Below, piece by piece: positions 9,126 through 20,059 of a stretch of DNA of 64,000 nt (the first letter of the stretch is position 1; each line of letters starts with the position of its first letter). The stretch comes from Zasmidium citrigriseum (taxonomy: Eukaryota > Ascomycota > Dothideomycetes > Mycosphaerellales > Mycosphaerellaceae). Position numbers and translations under genes: made by a program. The stretch spans positions 1 through 64,000 of the forward strand of contig NHNW01000036.1 of assembly GCA_002786025.1 (NCBI GenBank). Direction: 5' to 3'. The notes under the pieces are model-generated. The model had not been told where the DNA came from. It made no database searches and was given only the letters and a program-made list of their open reading frames with translations.

Positions 9126-10859
9126 ATGTCCACCAACAGCACAGGCACCCACCAACGGCCAAATCTTTGGAGCTACGTGAGCTTTTCGTCGTCGCCTCGT
9201 CAGCGTGCCTCCTCCCTCACGTTCCCGAAGCGAGAAGATCACGATCCGCACGAGAAACCCGACCGACACGCTTCGTACAGCAAACACAAACCGGAATCCA
9301 TGCAGGAGAAACTGCAAGCCGCCTGGATGAATCAAGGCACGAGAGCACGGTATATCAAGACCGGCTGCCTGATATTCTTCGTGCTTGCGGTCCTGTACTA
9401 TATCGTTCCCGGGGGTCGATATGAGGGCTCAGTGGTACCTGGAGCTGGAAAGTTTCCTGGCGGGGATGTTGCCAGCGATCCTTCAGTAGCGACATCAAAA
9501 TGCACACGGAGCTATTCGAAGGACAAGCCGTTAATACAATATGCGCTGATGATCGATGCGGGCAGCACGGGTAGCAGAATACACGTTTACCGATTCAACA
9601 ACTGCGGACCCACGCCAGAGCTTGAGGATGAGATCTTTGAGATGACGCCCAAGAAGGAGGGCGGATCAGGATTGAGCAGCTACAAGGGTGACGCTGAAGG
9701 TGCGGCGAAGAGCTTGGATCAACTCATGGATGTGGCCGTGAAGAATGTACCGGACAAGCTGAAGGGATGTACTCCAGTCGCAGTCAAGGCGACAGCTGGT
9801 CTGCGGAAGCTTGGTACTGAGATGAGTGAAGCGATTCTCAAGGCTGTGCGGACTAGGCTGGAGACTCAGTATCCTTTCCCAGTCGTCAGCGAAGAGAAGG
9901 GTGGTGTCGAAGTCATGGACGGCAAGGATGAAGGCGTTTACGCTTGGATCACCACCAACTACCTTCTCGGCAAGATTGGCGGTCCGGATAAGACCCCTAC
10001 CGCAGCAGTCTTCGATCTTGGCGGTGGCAGCACGCAGATCGTGTTCCAGCCGACGTTCAAGCAGGCGGCCGAAGGAGGCATGCCAGAGCAGATGCAAGAG
10101 GGCGACCACAAGTACTCGTTAAACTTTGGCGGACGAGAGTTCACCCTCTACCAACACTCCTACCTTGGTTATGGCTTGATGGAAGCACGAAACAATCTCC
10201 ACCGTGTTGTTGTTGAGGGCATGTACGAGAACAACCCGGAGTCCACTGCCTGGTTGAACAAACCAGTGATGAACCCCTGCTTCGGAATTGGCATGAGCAA
10301 GAAGGTGGAGGTGCCTCTCAGCGAAGGCCACGCTCTTGGGTCGAGCGTGACTGTCAACATGACTGGCCCAGAAGTTGGAAGCCCAGCGCAATGCCGTGCA
10401 TTGGCTGAGAAGACCCTTAAGAAGGAGGCTGAATGCAAGCTTGCTCCATGTGCTTTCAACGGCGTTCATCAGCCAAGCCTGGAGAAGACATTCGCCCGGG
10501 AGGATGTCTACCTTTTCTCCTACTTCTACGATCGCACCTCTCCTCTTGGAATGCCGGAGTCTTTCACTCTCAGAGAACTGAAGGACCTCACTGCACGGGT
10601 GTGCCAGGGTGGAGACGCCTGGAAGGTCTTCCAGTCTGTGCCCGGTGCCATGGAAGAGCTGGAGGACCGACCGGAGACTTGCTTGGACCTGAACTTCATG
10701 TTGGCGTTGTTGCATACCGGCTATGAGATGCCAATCGACAGAGAGGTCAAGATCGCGAAGAAGATCAGAGGTAATGAGCTAGGATGGTGTTTGGGTGCAA
10801 GTCTGCCTTTGCTGAGCCAAGAGTCGGGTTGGAAGTGCAAAGTTAGCAAAGTACAGTAG
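9126..10859 (+). CDS. GDA1: Golgi guanosine diphosphatase, GDA1/CD39 apyrase family
   Basis: One exon of 577 aa. A hydrophilic cytosolic tail of about 78 residues precedes one membrane anchor (about 79-94, GCLIFFVLAVLYYIV), giving type II topology with the catalytic domain in the Golgi lumen. Apyrase conserved regions are visible: DAGSTGSRIHVYRF near 144-157, KATAGLRKLG, and DLGGGSTQIVF near 297. GDPase hydrolyses the GDP released from GDP-mannose so that GMP can be exchanged for more GDP-mannose, supporting mannosylation. Length and order match yeast Gda1 and its fungal homologues. No intron is needed. Confidence 0.95.
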   Translation: MSTNSTGTHQRPNLWSYVSFSSSPRQRASSLTFPKREDHDPHEKPDRHASYSKHKPESMQEKLQAAWMNQGTRARYIKTGCLIFFVLAVLYYIVPGGRYEGSVVPGAGKFPGGDVASDPSVATSKCTRSYSKDKPLIQYALMIDAGSTGSRIHVYRFNNCGPTPELEDEIFEMTPKKEGGSGLSSYKGDAEGAAKSLDQLMDVAVKNVPDKLKGCTPVAVKATAGLRKLGTEMSEAILKAVRTRLETQYPFPVVSEEKGGVEVMDGKDEGVYAWITTNYLLGKIGGPDKTPTAAVFDLGGGSTQIVFQPTFKQAAEGGMPEQMQEGDHKYSLNFGGREFTLYQHSYLGYGLMEARNNLHRVVVEGMYENNPESTAWLNKPVMNPCFGIGMSKKVEVPLSEGHALGSSVTVNMTGPEVGSPAQCRALAEKTLKKEAECKLAPCAFNGVHQPSLEKTFAREDVYLFSYFYDRTSPLGMPESFTLRELKDLTARVCQGGDAWKVFQSVPGAMEELEDRPETCLDLNFMLALLHTGYEMPIDREVKIAKKIRGNELGWCLGASLPLLSQESGWKCKVSKVQ

Positions 10860-11382
10860 AGCGATGGAACAGATGCATATGTTGGCGTTCAGGAGCGAAT
10901 AGACATGTGTTGGAAGAAGTTTGATCTCTGGAGCGTGGAAGCATCTGGAGGCACTGTAGCTTTGATTGTGACCATACTTTCCCGTAATATCCGTGAGAGA
11001 GCATGCCATCTTCACCATCACCATATATTCATGAAATTGGAATATACCTTGCCGTCACGCTTATTCTGCTTATTCTGAGCGCTTGGGGCAGACGTTAGAG
11101 GTCACGTGTAGACGGCCTGTGCCACGGTTCCTGCAGTAGCTCCCGTGGCCTCGATCCCACCTTGCTGCTTTCCACCTTCACATGAACGCCATTTCCTGAC
11201 CTCACAGTTTCACACTTCCCAACATCGCCTTTAGACATTCCATCGAGACACGGACGAAGGTTTCCAGCAACCCGGCCCCGGAGTAATTGCCATCGCGCAC
11301 GCGCCGTTTGTCTTGCTCCAGTTCTTGTCGCTGGATGCGATTCACAGCCGCCTCGCAGCTCTCGTGAGCACAGCGACCGACC
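10860..11382. other. Intergenic stretch GDA1 - MKT1
   Basis: Tandem genes on the plus strand, so this should hold the GDA1 3' end and the MKT1 promoter. I see no additional gene or repeat. Confidence 0.5.
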
Positions 11383-13720
11383 ATGGCTTCCGAATCGTTG
11401 GCGTTCAAGGACTGGCTAAAGTCGGAGGGCCTGACCCAGAGCATTCCACTTGACAATCACTGGAACGACACAAGAATCGGCATCGATGCGGAGGACTACC
11501 TCAACACTCTTCTGACCAATTCCCAGACTCGTGAGCCTTTACTGCCTGCTCTCGGCGGCCTACCGTTCGCGCTGCGAGAGCATGTAGACAAGGATCTGGA
11601 ACACTTCCGTAAAATCGGTGCCACTCCTGTCTTCGTGTTCAACGGCCTTGAAATCGGCTGTAGGGATCGCAAGACCATCAGCAAAGAGGCTTCGAAGGCC
11701 TCACAGATCCTGGATGAGGCTTGGAGGGTGTATGACCAAGGCCGCGGCGACGATGCTGTGGTGGCATTTGGCAAAGCATGTAAGTTAGCCGCATCGTTTC
11801 GAAGTGGCATCATCATTAACAATAGCCCACTAGGCACTTATCGAACTTCGCACATTGCCCGGTACCTGCTCTACTACCTTGCACAGCAAGACGGAGTGGA
11901 CGTACTGAACGCACCCTATGCCGCAGCTGCCCAGCTCGCCTACTTCATTGAGGCCAACGATTGTGACAATGTGGCTGGCTCTGCATCGGTGCTGGCGTTC
12001 GGTGCAGACAGAATGATCACCAGTTTTGATTGGGAAAATGGGAGAGCAAACATTGTTTTCACGCAGACAATACTCACCAAGCTCGGTCTCACGAACTCGC
12101 AGTTCGTCGATCTCTGTCTGCTATCCGGCTCCAGCATTCTCGCGCCCGTGCCCGAGATCGACAATGATTCAACGACGTCCAAGTGGGCTGCTGCAAGGGG
12201 CGTCCTCGCCCGCGCTGGTAACGATGGACATACTGCCTGTCTACAAGCGAAAGACGCCGAGTACCTCGACCTTTTTCGCAAGGCCAAGACAGCTGTGCAG
12301 CACATGGTTGTCATAACCCAAACCGAGGAGTTCAAGCAACTGGATTTTGAACACGCCGCTTCCGATACGCACGACTTCATCAGTCAACGCCTCCCTGATG
12401 AATTGATGACCTACCATCAGTTCGGCTTGATCGGCTCACGAGTGCTGGACTGGCGCACACGAGATGAGATCTTTGAGACGCAGCCTTTAGACGGTGGCCA
12501 CTCACAGGCCTACAAGGACCTTGTGCAGGACAAGCTGCGACCCATGCGAACACGATGCCTGGCCATTCTGACGAAATCTCTGCACCGATACTATACCAAA
12601 CACGACGTGAACCTCGTCTGCTGGTTCAATGAGAGCGATAAGAAGGCTCTCGGGCTGCCAGACATGCCTTTCTCCGAAGTAGCGAAGGATGCGGAAAGCT
12701 GGCACGTCAAAGACGCTCTCCTCGATCAGGCCTCACATGTCAAGCACATCGATCTCGGTGCATGTCCGATACAGTACGCCATCACTCTGTTGTCGGACGA
12801 AGCAACGGCCAAGAAGACTGTCACGCGACGCAAGGACGGCGAGCATTCTCTACTCAGAGAACCTTCCGAGCTACTGTCGAACATACTCTGGAGATTCTTG
12901 CAGGATCGCGGATATATCAACTCTGACCACACACTTTCAGCATGGGGCAAAGCTCTCATGGCTGCATTCCAACGAGCCTCCAGCGACAAGCTTCTCGGAA
13001 CCACCACGCCTCCTAAAGAAGCCGAAGAAGCTATCTTCGTTGCATTCGAGTTGCTGCGTCTCGAGATGCTCAACTCGAAGCCCACCTTCCAGCAACCTCC
13101 GTACACTGGCGCTCCCATGCGTGGAACCGACGCCGACAAGGCGCACGTCAATCTCATCAGCCGCGTCGCCTGCCTCGGAACCTTCAAACACAAGCCGATC
13201 GGTTACACTGGGCCACTTTCCAGACATTTGCTCGCATTCCACCAAGTTGCAGCGGCAGTACGAAACACGCTTCGTGACCTCACAGAAGTGCACGCCTGTA
13301 ACATGCTGCTCAACGCAAGTGCGTCCAGAGGCAAAGAGGAGGAAGAATTCAGGGACGTGGGTGGCAAAATGCCGTTTGGCAGAGAGCCTGATCTTGGGCT
13401 TGGGTTGGTGGTTAAGAGCTATCTCGACGAGCAGTCACAGGATCCGGCTCGACGCGCGAACATCAACAAGTGGTTCTCACATGCTGAGGACATCGATTCT
13501 GATTTGGCCAAGGCGTGGAAGATGTGGGCTGCAGTAAGTCAATTCGAATTCATCTGGTACATGAACACGTACTGACTAGTAACAGATCAACGCTGGTGTG
13601 CAAGCAGCCGATAGCGCCATCGTCAGCTCGGAGACGAAGAACATGTTCCAGAATGCAGACACTTGGCTGCAGCAGAAGCGACAGGCGACGCCCATTACAA
13701 ACGGTACGAACGGGGTCTAG
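11383..13720 (+). CDS. MKT1: MKT1-type post-transcriptional regulator (XPG-like, nuclease-dead family)
   Basis: Exons 11383-11779, 11834-13533 and 13586-13720 give 743 aa. The N-terminus (residues 1 to about 320) is the XPG/FEN-like fold with IGIDAEDYL, PVFVFNGLEIG and the I-region segment around LNAPYAAAAQLAYF. The C-terminal half matches the MKT1 N and C domains (for example ILWRFLQDRGYINSDHTLSAWG). In yeast Mkt1 works with Pbp1 in mRNA regulation at the ER/mitochondria interface. Intron 1 (11780-11833, 54 nt) is a multiple of three without a stop, so its retention would also keep the frame. I call it an intron because GTAAGT/TAG flank it and the spliced sequence aligns better with the family. 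Intron 2 (13534-13585) is clear; the last exon ends TNGTNGV. Confidence 0.9.
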
Positions 13721-14072
13721 AATGCTCGCGATCGTTCACCGGATGATGGAAAGTTGTCGTTGCCCTCCGTCTCAGCGCCAACGATCGTCTGCTCCCGGCC
13801 GAAGAATGCGTGAGGAGGTTTTGGGACCAGAGGGTGATGTGATATGTTGGAGAATTGGTAGCGTTGGAGCACAGTGGCTCCCTGTACTTCTTCACTTGGT
13901 TTGGTCTGGTAGCTCAGCGATGTAGCGTTAACCAATGTACCTGGTAGTTCCTGTCGATTCTCAAGTGAAGCCTAAGGCATCAAATGTTTCTCCGCGGGAA
14001 TGCCAAGCCATGTCCGCCGACCCCGATCAAGTCCATCTCGTGTGGCATTGAACTTCACGAGACGATGCCATC
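13721..14072. other. Intergenic stretch MKT1 - mL43
   Basis: No coding sequence that I can support. It likely contains the MKT1 terminator region and the compact promoter of the mitoribosomal protein gene. Confidence 0.45.
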
Positions 14073-14592
14073 ATGCCTCTCCAAGCGCTGCGGACGGTAG
14101 CCAAGGCTCAGGTCAGTCATTTATCTGATACTCAATGTGCCGTACTCACACAATCCGCAGAATGGCGTCGGCGCCTTCATCCTCCAGTGCAAACGCCTGG
14201 ACTTCCACTACTGCGACTGGGCCGGCAGCAGCAGAGGCATAAAGTCAGTCCTTCCCTCCCACCACACCCTTTCACCCACCTCCTAACCTAATTCCAGCGA
14301 CTTCATCAAAACCCAACTCCCCACCTTCGCGAAACAAAACCCCGGCATCGAAATCTCCGTCTCGCCTCGCCCCGGCCGACACCCCGTCATCATCGGCCAC
14401 TACATGAATGGACGCACGAAACCTATCTGTGTGAGGAATTTGGAGGCTCTGCAGGTTTTGCAGAAGTGCAGGTTGTTGAAGGAGGCGAGTGGGGAGAAGT
14501 TGAAGAGGGTTACGAAGCCGGTTAGGAGTTTGAATGAGAGTGTTAGGGGGGTTTGGAGTCCGTTTCATGGGAAGGAGCCTTATAAGGTCTGA
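14073..14592 (+). CDS. MRPL51: Mitochondrial large-subunit ribosomal protein mL43 (yeast Mrpl51)
   Basis: Exons 14073-14111, 14161-14243 and 14298-14592 give 138 aa. The spliced protein begins MPLQALRTVAKAQNGVGAFI, then continues through LQCKRLDFHYCDWAGSSRG and the conserved HPVIIGHYMNGRTKPICVRN, the L51/S25/CI-B8 thioredoxin-like domain shared by mL43 and complex I subunit B8. Ending with a basic tail (KLKRVTKPVRSL) fits rRNA binding. Both introns have GTCAGT donors. The gene is convergent with the MAPEG gene, with about 250 bp between stops. Confidence 0.92.
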
Positions 14593-14840
14593 GTTGGTTG
14601 GGATGTGTGTAAGATGAGGGCGTGTGTATATGAGGCATTGGGCGGCGTATATGGATGGGTTGCTTTTGAGAGTGGTATGATACCCACAAATGAAGATTTT
14701 GAAGAGCTGAGAGGAGATGAGACGGATTTCATTGATACTTCTGAAGAGCTGATATATTACATTGCAAGGCCGTGTTCATCAAGAGAAGAAGCAGGCGCAG
14801 AGCTGGGGTATCCAAAGACAACATCGCATGCTCAAATCGA

Positions 14841-15439
14841 TTACAAGAAGTAAACCACAGTCGCCTTGATCGTCAAGCCCAAGAGGATGAAACTCGACAC
14901 CGCGAAAGCCATGAATCGATTCATGATCACATTCGTCCTTGCCTGGATCAGACTATGTACGACTCTGGCCCCTACATACGCCCAAGCCAGAGTAACGGTC
15001 AGGCCGTCAGAGACCTCGAGAAACGTCAGAGCTAGGGCAATGGCGTAGAAGACGGTCGGTTGCTCGTGAAGGTGGTTGAAGTTTTCGGCGGGCCATTGGC
15101 GGTGACGAGGGACTGCTTTTTCGAGCTCGGCTTTGGTTCTAGGTCGTGACGCTCAGTACGAGGATCTTCCAAGAGGGAATGCGTGGAGCTTACACGGTCG
15201 GTGGCATCTGAATGTTGTACTTGCTGATGTCTGGAAGGCGGTAGGAGTACCTCGTGAGTATCAGTATCAACCGCGTGGGTACAGGGCAGATGATGAAGAC
15301 TCACAGCCCTGGAGACGGTTAGCGACTACTGGACCCGCGATTGAAGTGGACAAAATGAATGCTCACAGAATTGCATGAAGAACGTCCAGCATGCCAGTGC
15401 GATCACTGGCCCAACGAGAGGCGCGTTGGTGACTGCCAT
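14841..15439 (-). CDS. MAPEG-family integral membrane protein, four exons including a 4-nt micro-exon
   Basis: Exons (minus strand) 15439-15367, 15308-15305, 15250-15194 and 15138-14841 give 143 aa. After splicing the protein reads WTFFMQFWLYSYRLPDISKY, then NFNHLHEQPTVFYA and AWAYVGARVVHSLIQARTN, the MAPEG signature shared with microsomal glutathione transferases and eicosanoid enzymes. Four hydrophobic segments fit the family's four-helix bundle in ER or other membranes. Exon 2 is only GGCT; it is bounded by CTCCAG and GTGAGT and restores the Trp-Leu pair of the conserved WLYSYR stretch. Skipping it breaks the frame. The three introns are 58, 54 and 55 nt. Enzyme activity cannot be assigned. 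Confidence 0.85.
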
Positions 15440-16267
15440 CGTCGCCCTCCAGGCGGCGATCAATCGTTCGTATGAGAGAGGTTTGAAAGAGCAAGGCGAC
15501 TTGATCGATCGCTGTACCGTCGTGCCCAGTCGGTTATGAGCTTCTGAAGAAGAGCGAGCCAGATTTGACTCCCAAGACTCACTTCGAGCTCGATTCGACC
15601 CTATGTCCAAACTTCGCAAACGAACAACGAACTCAAGCACGACAGACTTCCCACCTACCACGCCTTATATACAACTCTCCAAACCTTACACGGCCCACAC
15701 TACAAGGCCCAAGCTGAGACACCTTGTCAGTGTGAAGACACTGCCCTTCGGCATCGGTACGGCACTCGAGACTGACACAGCGGAACCTATCCCGTGAACC
15801 CTCATGCATATGCGACGTTCAAAGCCGGCTAAACTATAGTATGCAACAGACGTTTTCGTAGTGTCATCTTGTACACATGGGAGGAAGTTAGCCCTGATGT
15901 CTTATTAGTCTCCAGTGCGGCGTGTCGCCGCGCTGGATTCGGAAAGCCCTAATCGTGGTTGGCATGTGAATGAAGCGAGGGTTACACAACGCTCACCTCA
16001 GAAGGAGCGAGATCGTGTGTCTTATAGCGGGTCAGGCGATGTGCTTGTTCATTAGAGTCTTGGGGGTCTTTCGTGTCCGCTTAGAACTGCAGCCGAAGGT
16101 CAAAGTGGCTTGGGATGAGAACAAGTTCTTGAGGCGAAGATATTACTTTCTGTTCTGTTGATTTCCAATCGTTCCTATGCAAATGATGCGAACTGATCTG
16201 AGCAGCTGTTCTCATTAACCAATTCTTGCAGTCCTCCCAATGCTTGCCTCACTACAGTGAAGGGGCT
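15440..16267. other. Intergenic stretch between MAPEG and GH2 genes
   Basis: Both neighbours are on the minus strand, so this holds the MAPEG promoter and the GH2 3' end. No supported gene, RNA or repeat seen. Confidence 0.45.
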
Positions 16268-18552
16268 TTAGAATCCCCATCCTCCAGGAACACCTCCTCC
16301 ACCTGTGGTCTTCGCAGGACCAGCCGGCGTCCAGTGGTAGTTGGACCAATAGGTCTGCGGCCATGGCTGGGTGGCAGTCGTGTACGCAATCGTCGAAGAA
16401 GCAATCGGCATCGAGCCATTCGTCCTGCGAGCCGAGGCATCATACAGAGCCTTGATGTCTGCGTTCCACTGCTCAAGAACAGGACGCAAGATACGGCGGT
16501 CGTAGGTAAGCATGCCGTTGACCTCGCCTTCGACATCAGTCGTCTGAGTCCAGACGGCACCGGCGCAGGAGTAGAGCTCAACCTGGGACAGCAGCTCGTT
16601 AAGAAGGAAATGACCGCGGTAGTTCCATGTGTCGAGGGTTTGGTCGATTTCGTAGGTTTGGTTGATCGTGTTGATGGCTTCTTGGACTTTCCACAGGTGG
16701 TCGGCGGAGACGTTGTGGCCTGTACCGCCGAACTCGCCCTGGAAGCCGATACGACTTGGATCGAACGGAGAAGAGTTTATGGAGTACCATGGCGTGCCAC
16801 ATTGTGGGTTGGCGTAGTGGTGATTATCGCTGAAATCACCTGCGCCGTGATCATACCAGCCCGTGACTGAGTCGATGATACGGGTGGGATCAAGTTGGCG
16901 GACGATATCGGTCAGCTCGAATTCGGGGTAGTAAGGAGAGGTGATCTGGCCCCAGCCCTCGTTGTAGATGACCCAAGCGAAGATGGAAGTGTAGCTCCTG
17001 AACTGAGTGACCAAGACCTCAAGCTGGCGCTGGAACTCCGCTTGCTGGGCATCATCTGGCAGGATAGTCTCTACTGTGCAGTTGTCCAAGGTACGGCTCT
17101 GGGAAGGTCGAAGAGCAGGCATATCTTGCATGACCAAGATGCCGATTTCGTCGGCAGCGGCATAGAAGAGTGGAGGCTCGACCTTGATGTGCTTGCGGAG
17201 CATGTTGTATCCGATCTTCTTCAACGTGCGGATGTCGTAAGTCATCGCCTCGTATGTGGGAGGTGTGTAAAGTCCATCTGGCCAGTATCCTGCAGCGAGT
17301 CAGCATGTGTTCAGACATAGATAAAAGTGCTCTTGCCTTGGTCCAAGGTTCCCATTGTGAAGATAGCATCTCCGTTCAAGGTGATTCTCTGAACACCGTT
17401 GAACTCTTCCCTTCCAACAGTCCTGAATCCAGTGTAGCTGGTAACGTCATCATTGCCCATCTTGATTTCAATGTCGTACAGGTTAGGAGTATCAGGCGAC
17501 CAGGTCTTCACGCCATCAACTTTGAAGGTGATCGGAGAGCCTGTGTTGCCAGTGTGCCTGGCCACCACATTGCCTCCGTTGCCTCCGTGACCGCCGTGGC
17601 CTCCGTGCCATCCCCCTGGACCTCCGTAACTTGCAGGCTCAGATTTGCCACCGCCTTGTTGGCTCCTCTCACGAACAGTGATCTCGACGCGAGAGCTGCT
17701 GTTGCCAGAGTTGGTCACGGTCATGTTGACTTGTCCACTGGCGTCTCCATTGAGGTTGAGAGCAGTAATGTGGTTGGCTGGAGCGGATTCGATCCAAACG
17801 CTCTGCCAGATACCACTGCACGGTCGGTAGAAAATGTGAGATGGGTTCAGAGTCTGCTTTCCGATGGGGATGACATATGGATCGCTGTCTGTTGGGTCGT
17901 GAACGAAGACGAGCCTAAGATTGTCAGTTCACAGTATCAAGAAGAATCGTCTTGAAACATACAGTTCGTTCTGACCACCGCGGTTGAGGTATGGTGTGAC
18001 ATCAACCGAGAAGGCAAAGTATCCACCACGGTTGAAGGTGGCATTCTGTCCATTGACAAAGACTGTAGCTTCGTAGTCGACGGCATCGAAGTTCATCAAC
18101 ACTCGATCGTTTCCATTCCACCCAGAAGGAATTTCGAAGGATGTCTGGTACCATGAGTAGAGCACATTCTCGCCTTGAATGCCAGACAAGCCACTCTCAA
18201 GACAGAATGGAACCAGGACTTCTCTCGGCAGTGTCTGATTGACAGGTGGGCTGTTGACTGCATCCAAGCTAGAAGCATTGGCGTAGGTCCAGATACCGTT
18301 CAAGCTCTTCCATTGGGATCTGGCGAGCTTTGGTCTCGGGTATTCTGGCCATGGATTCGTTCCAACTTCGTACGTCCAAGGTGTATCAAGAGGAGGCGTC
18401 TGGACCGAGTCTAGAAATGTTAGTTCACTGTATTAAGAAGAGCGGTTCTAGTACCTACACCGGGTCGAGGGTTGAGATGCTTGGCGGGGGAAGTTCAAAG
18501 CATTGGCAGATGCTGCCACCGTAAGGATGGCGGCGTATGAATGGGCACGCAT
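16268..18552 (-). CDS. Secreted glycoside hydrolase family 2 (beta-galactosidase/glucuronidase-like)
   Basis: Exons (minus strand) 18552-18459, 18410-17963, 17914-17337 and 17289-16268 give 713 aa. A signal peptide MRAHSYAAILTVAASANAL opens the protein. A sugar-binding jelly-roll domain follows (SLNGIWTYANAS, FDAVDYEATVFVNGQ, NRGGYFAFSVDVT), then an Ig-like domain and the TIM barrel (LDQGYWPDGLY, IGYNMLRKHIKVEPP). The acid/base is Glu484 in VIYNEGWGQ and the likely nucleophile Glu559 in GFQGEFGGTGHN. Intron 3 (17290-17336) uses a GC donor (GCAAGA) and a CAG acceptor, needed to restore the family motif LDQGYWPDG. A Gly/His-rich insert lies at about 265-296. The exact substrate (beta-galactoside, beta-glucuronide or other) is undecided. 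Confidence 0.9.
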
Positions 18553-20059
18553 CTTCTCGCTGGGAAAGAAGATGAGCAATAAGGAGAGAAAAGAAGCAAG
18601 AAGTGCGAGATGGAGGAGACGAAAGAGGGCAGGCGCCTGTATATTAGTTAAGAAGGACCGCACCCACCAGGCTCCTTCTGGACTTTGCTGGAGGTGTTGC
18701 AGTTGCAGCTATCCGTTGCATGCAGCAAGCACGCGTGCCCGCAACGATGGCCCCATGGGGTACGGCCTGCCAATGCCTGGTGGGCCACGAGCGGGCAGGT
18801 GAGGGCGTCAGTGGGCAGCAAGGCAGCATCCTTGTCCATCTTCATTTCACGACGATCCTGTGACGAGAGCAGCACCGACCCCTCCACCTCCCGGCTGCAG
18901 CAAAGATGAAGTCTTGCATGATGGATGACACTGGATGATGGGCGGATGTTGCCAAGCGAGCAGATCAAACTTGGCGGGCGGTCTTGTTGATGTTGTGTGC
19001 CGCTTCTGGGGCTTTTCCCCTCACTCCCCCAATATTCATGACCTGCGGACTCCATCCTTCGTGCTGCTCCACGGCAGGGATGCCGGCGGTATCCCAGACT
19101 CGCTCTCGTTGCGCTGCCGGCTTGGGCGGAAGAGGCAGAGCGACGACCAAGCGGTGGCGGAGATTGGCAACATCGGAAGGATGCTCCAAGACGTGGAGCA
19201 CGCCTGCAAGACCAAAGTTTCCGTTTTCCACTCTCCTCCCTCTGGACGGGACGCCTGATGCATACCCTGTGCGACTTTCGCAGCTCGTTTTCACAGGAGG
19301 AGGAGCGTGTCTTGGAGATTCGATGGAGACACCACGGCCCCGATGTCGTGCATGAGACGCTGTGAATCGAAGGACCACGCGCAGTGGTGCACGCGAAGAT
19401 TTTGACTCGGCGGTACCTGACGATCGCTTTCGCTCTCCAACAACCATGACGCGCAGGAGCTGCGTCCGCTCAGGCTATCCTTGCCTTGATGCCGTTCGCA
19501 ACCGTATCGACAGACTCTCGTATACTCGAACGCCCGCTATCACTGGAGTTGGCAAACGCTGAGGCATCGAACGGCAACAGCTAGGCATGGTATGACGAGG
19601 CCAATGTTGGATGTGCGACCTTGCATTGTGCAACAGCGGTCAGAAGACAATCTTGACCTCACTCCAACTCTGCCAAGGATACAACGAACGGGCTTCGATG
19701 GAGACATTCGTACAGAAAGAGAAGAACGCCTGCACGAAAGGCTGTTGTGAGCATGGCGTAGCCGGAGCGAGCTGGCGATTACGAAGTCTGAACCAGCGAT
19801 GATCGTCTTGTGGACATCTTCATGGCTTGAGAACAATCCTCGTACTCTGTACGACCTGGTCCCAAGATCAACTGCCGTGGAACTGGGCATGCGCTTTAAA
19901 ACCGTCTTGGTCATCGCTGGTCCAACACGGAGCCGTGGACCACCAGAAGGCAGACACTGCAGTTGGTTGCTCTTGAACAACTCAGATGATGATTGAAGTA
20001 AGTCGATTACTATGATTAGTGCTAATGATATACCACTCCATGAGGATGCGCCTCTTCGG
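18553..20059. other. Long intergenic stretch upstream of GH2
   Basis: About 1.5 kb between the GH2 start and the GH17 stop (both minus strand). It presumably carries a large GH2 promoter. Open frames on both strands here lack recognisable domain patterns, and I could not join any of them into a credible gene. Confidence 0.4.

Noticed and set aside
14605..14853. 82-aa plus-strand frame just after mL43
   Set aside because: Lies in the convergent spacer and overlaps the MAPEG 3' end; no domain pattern.
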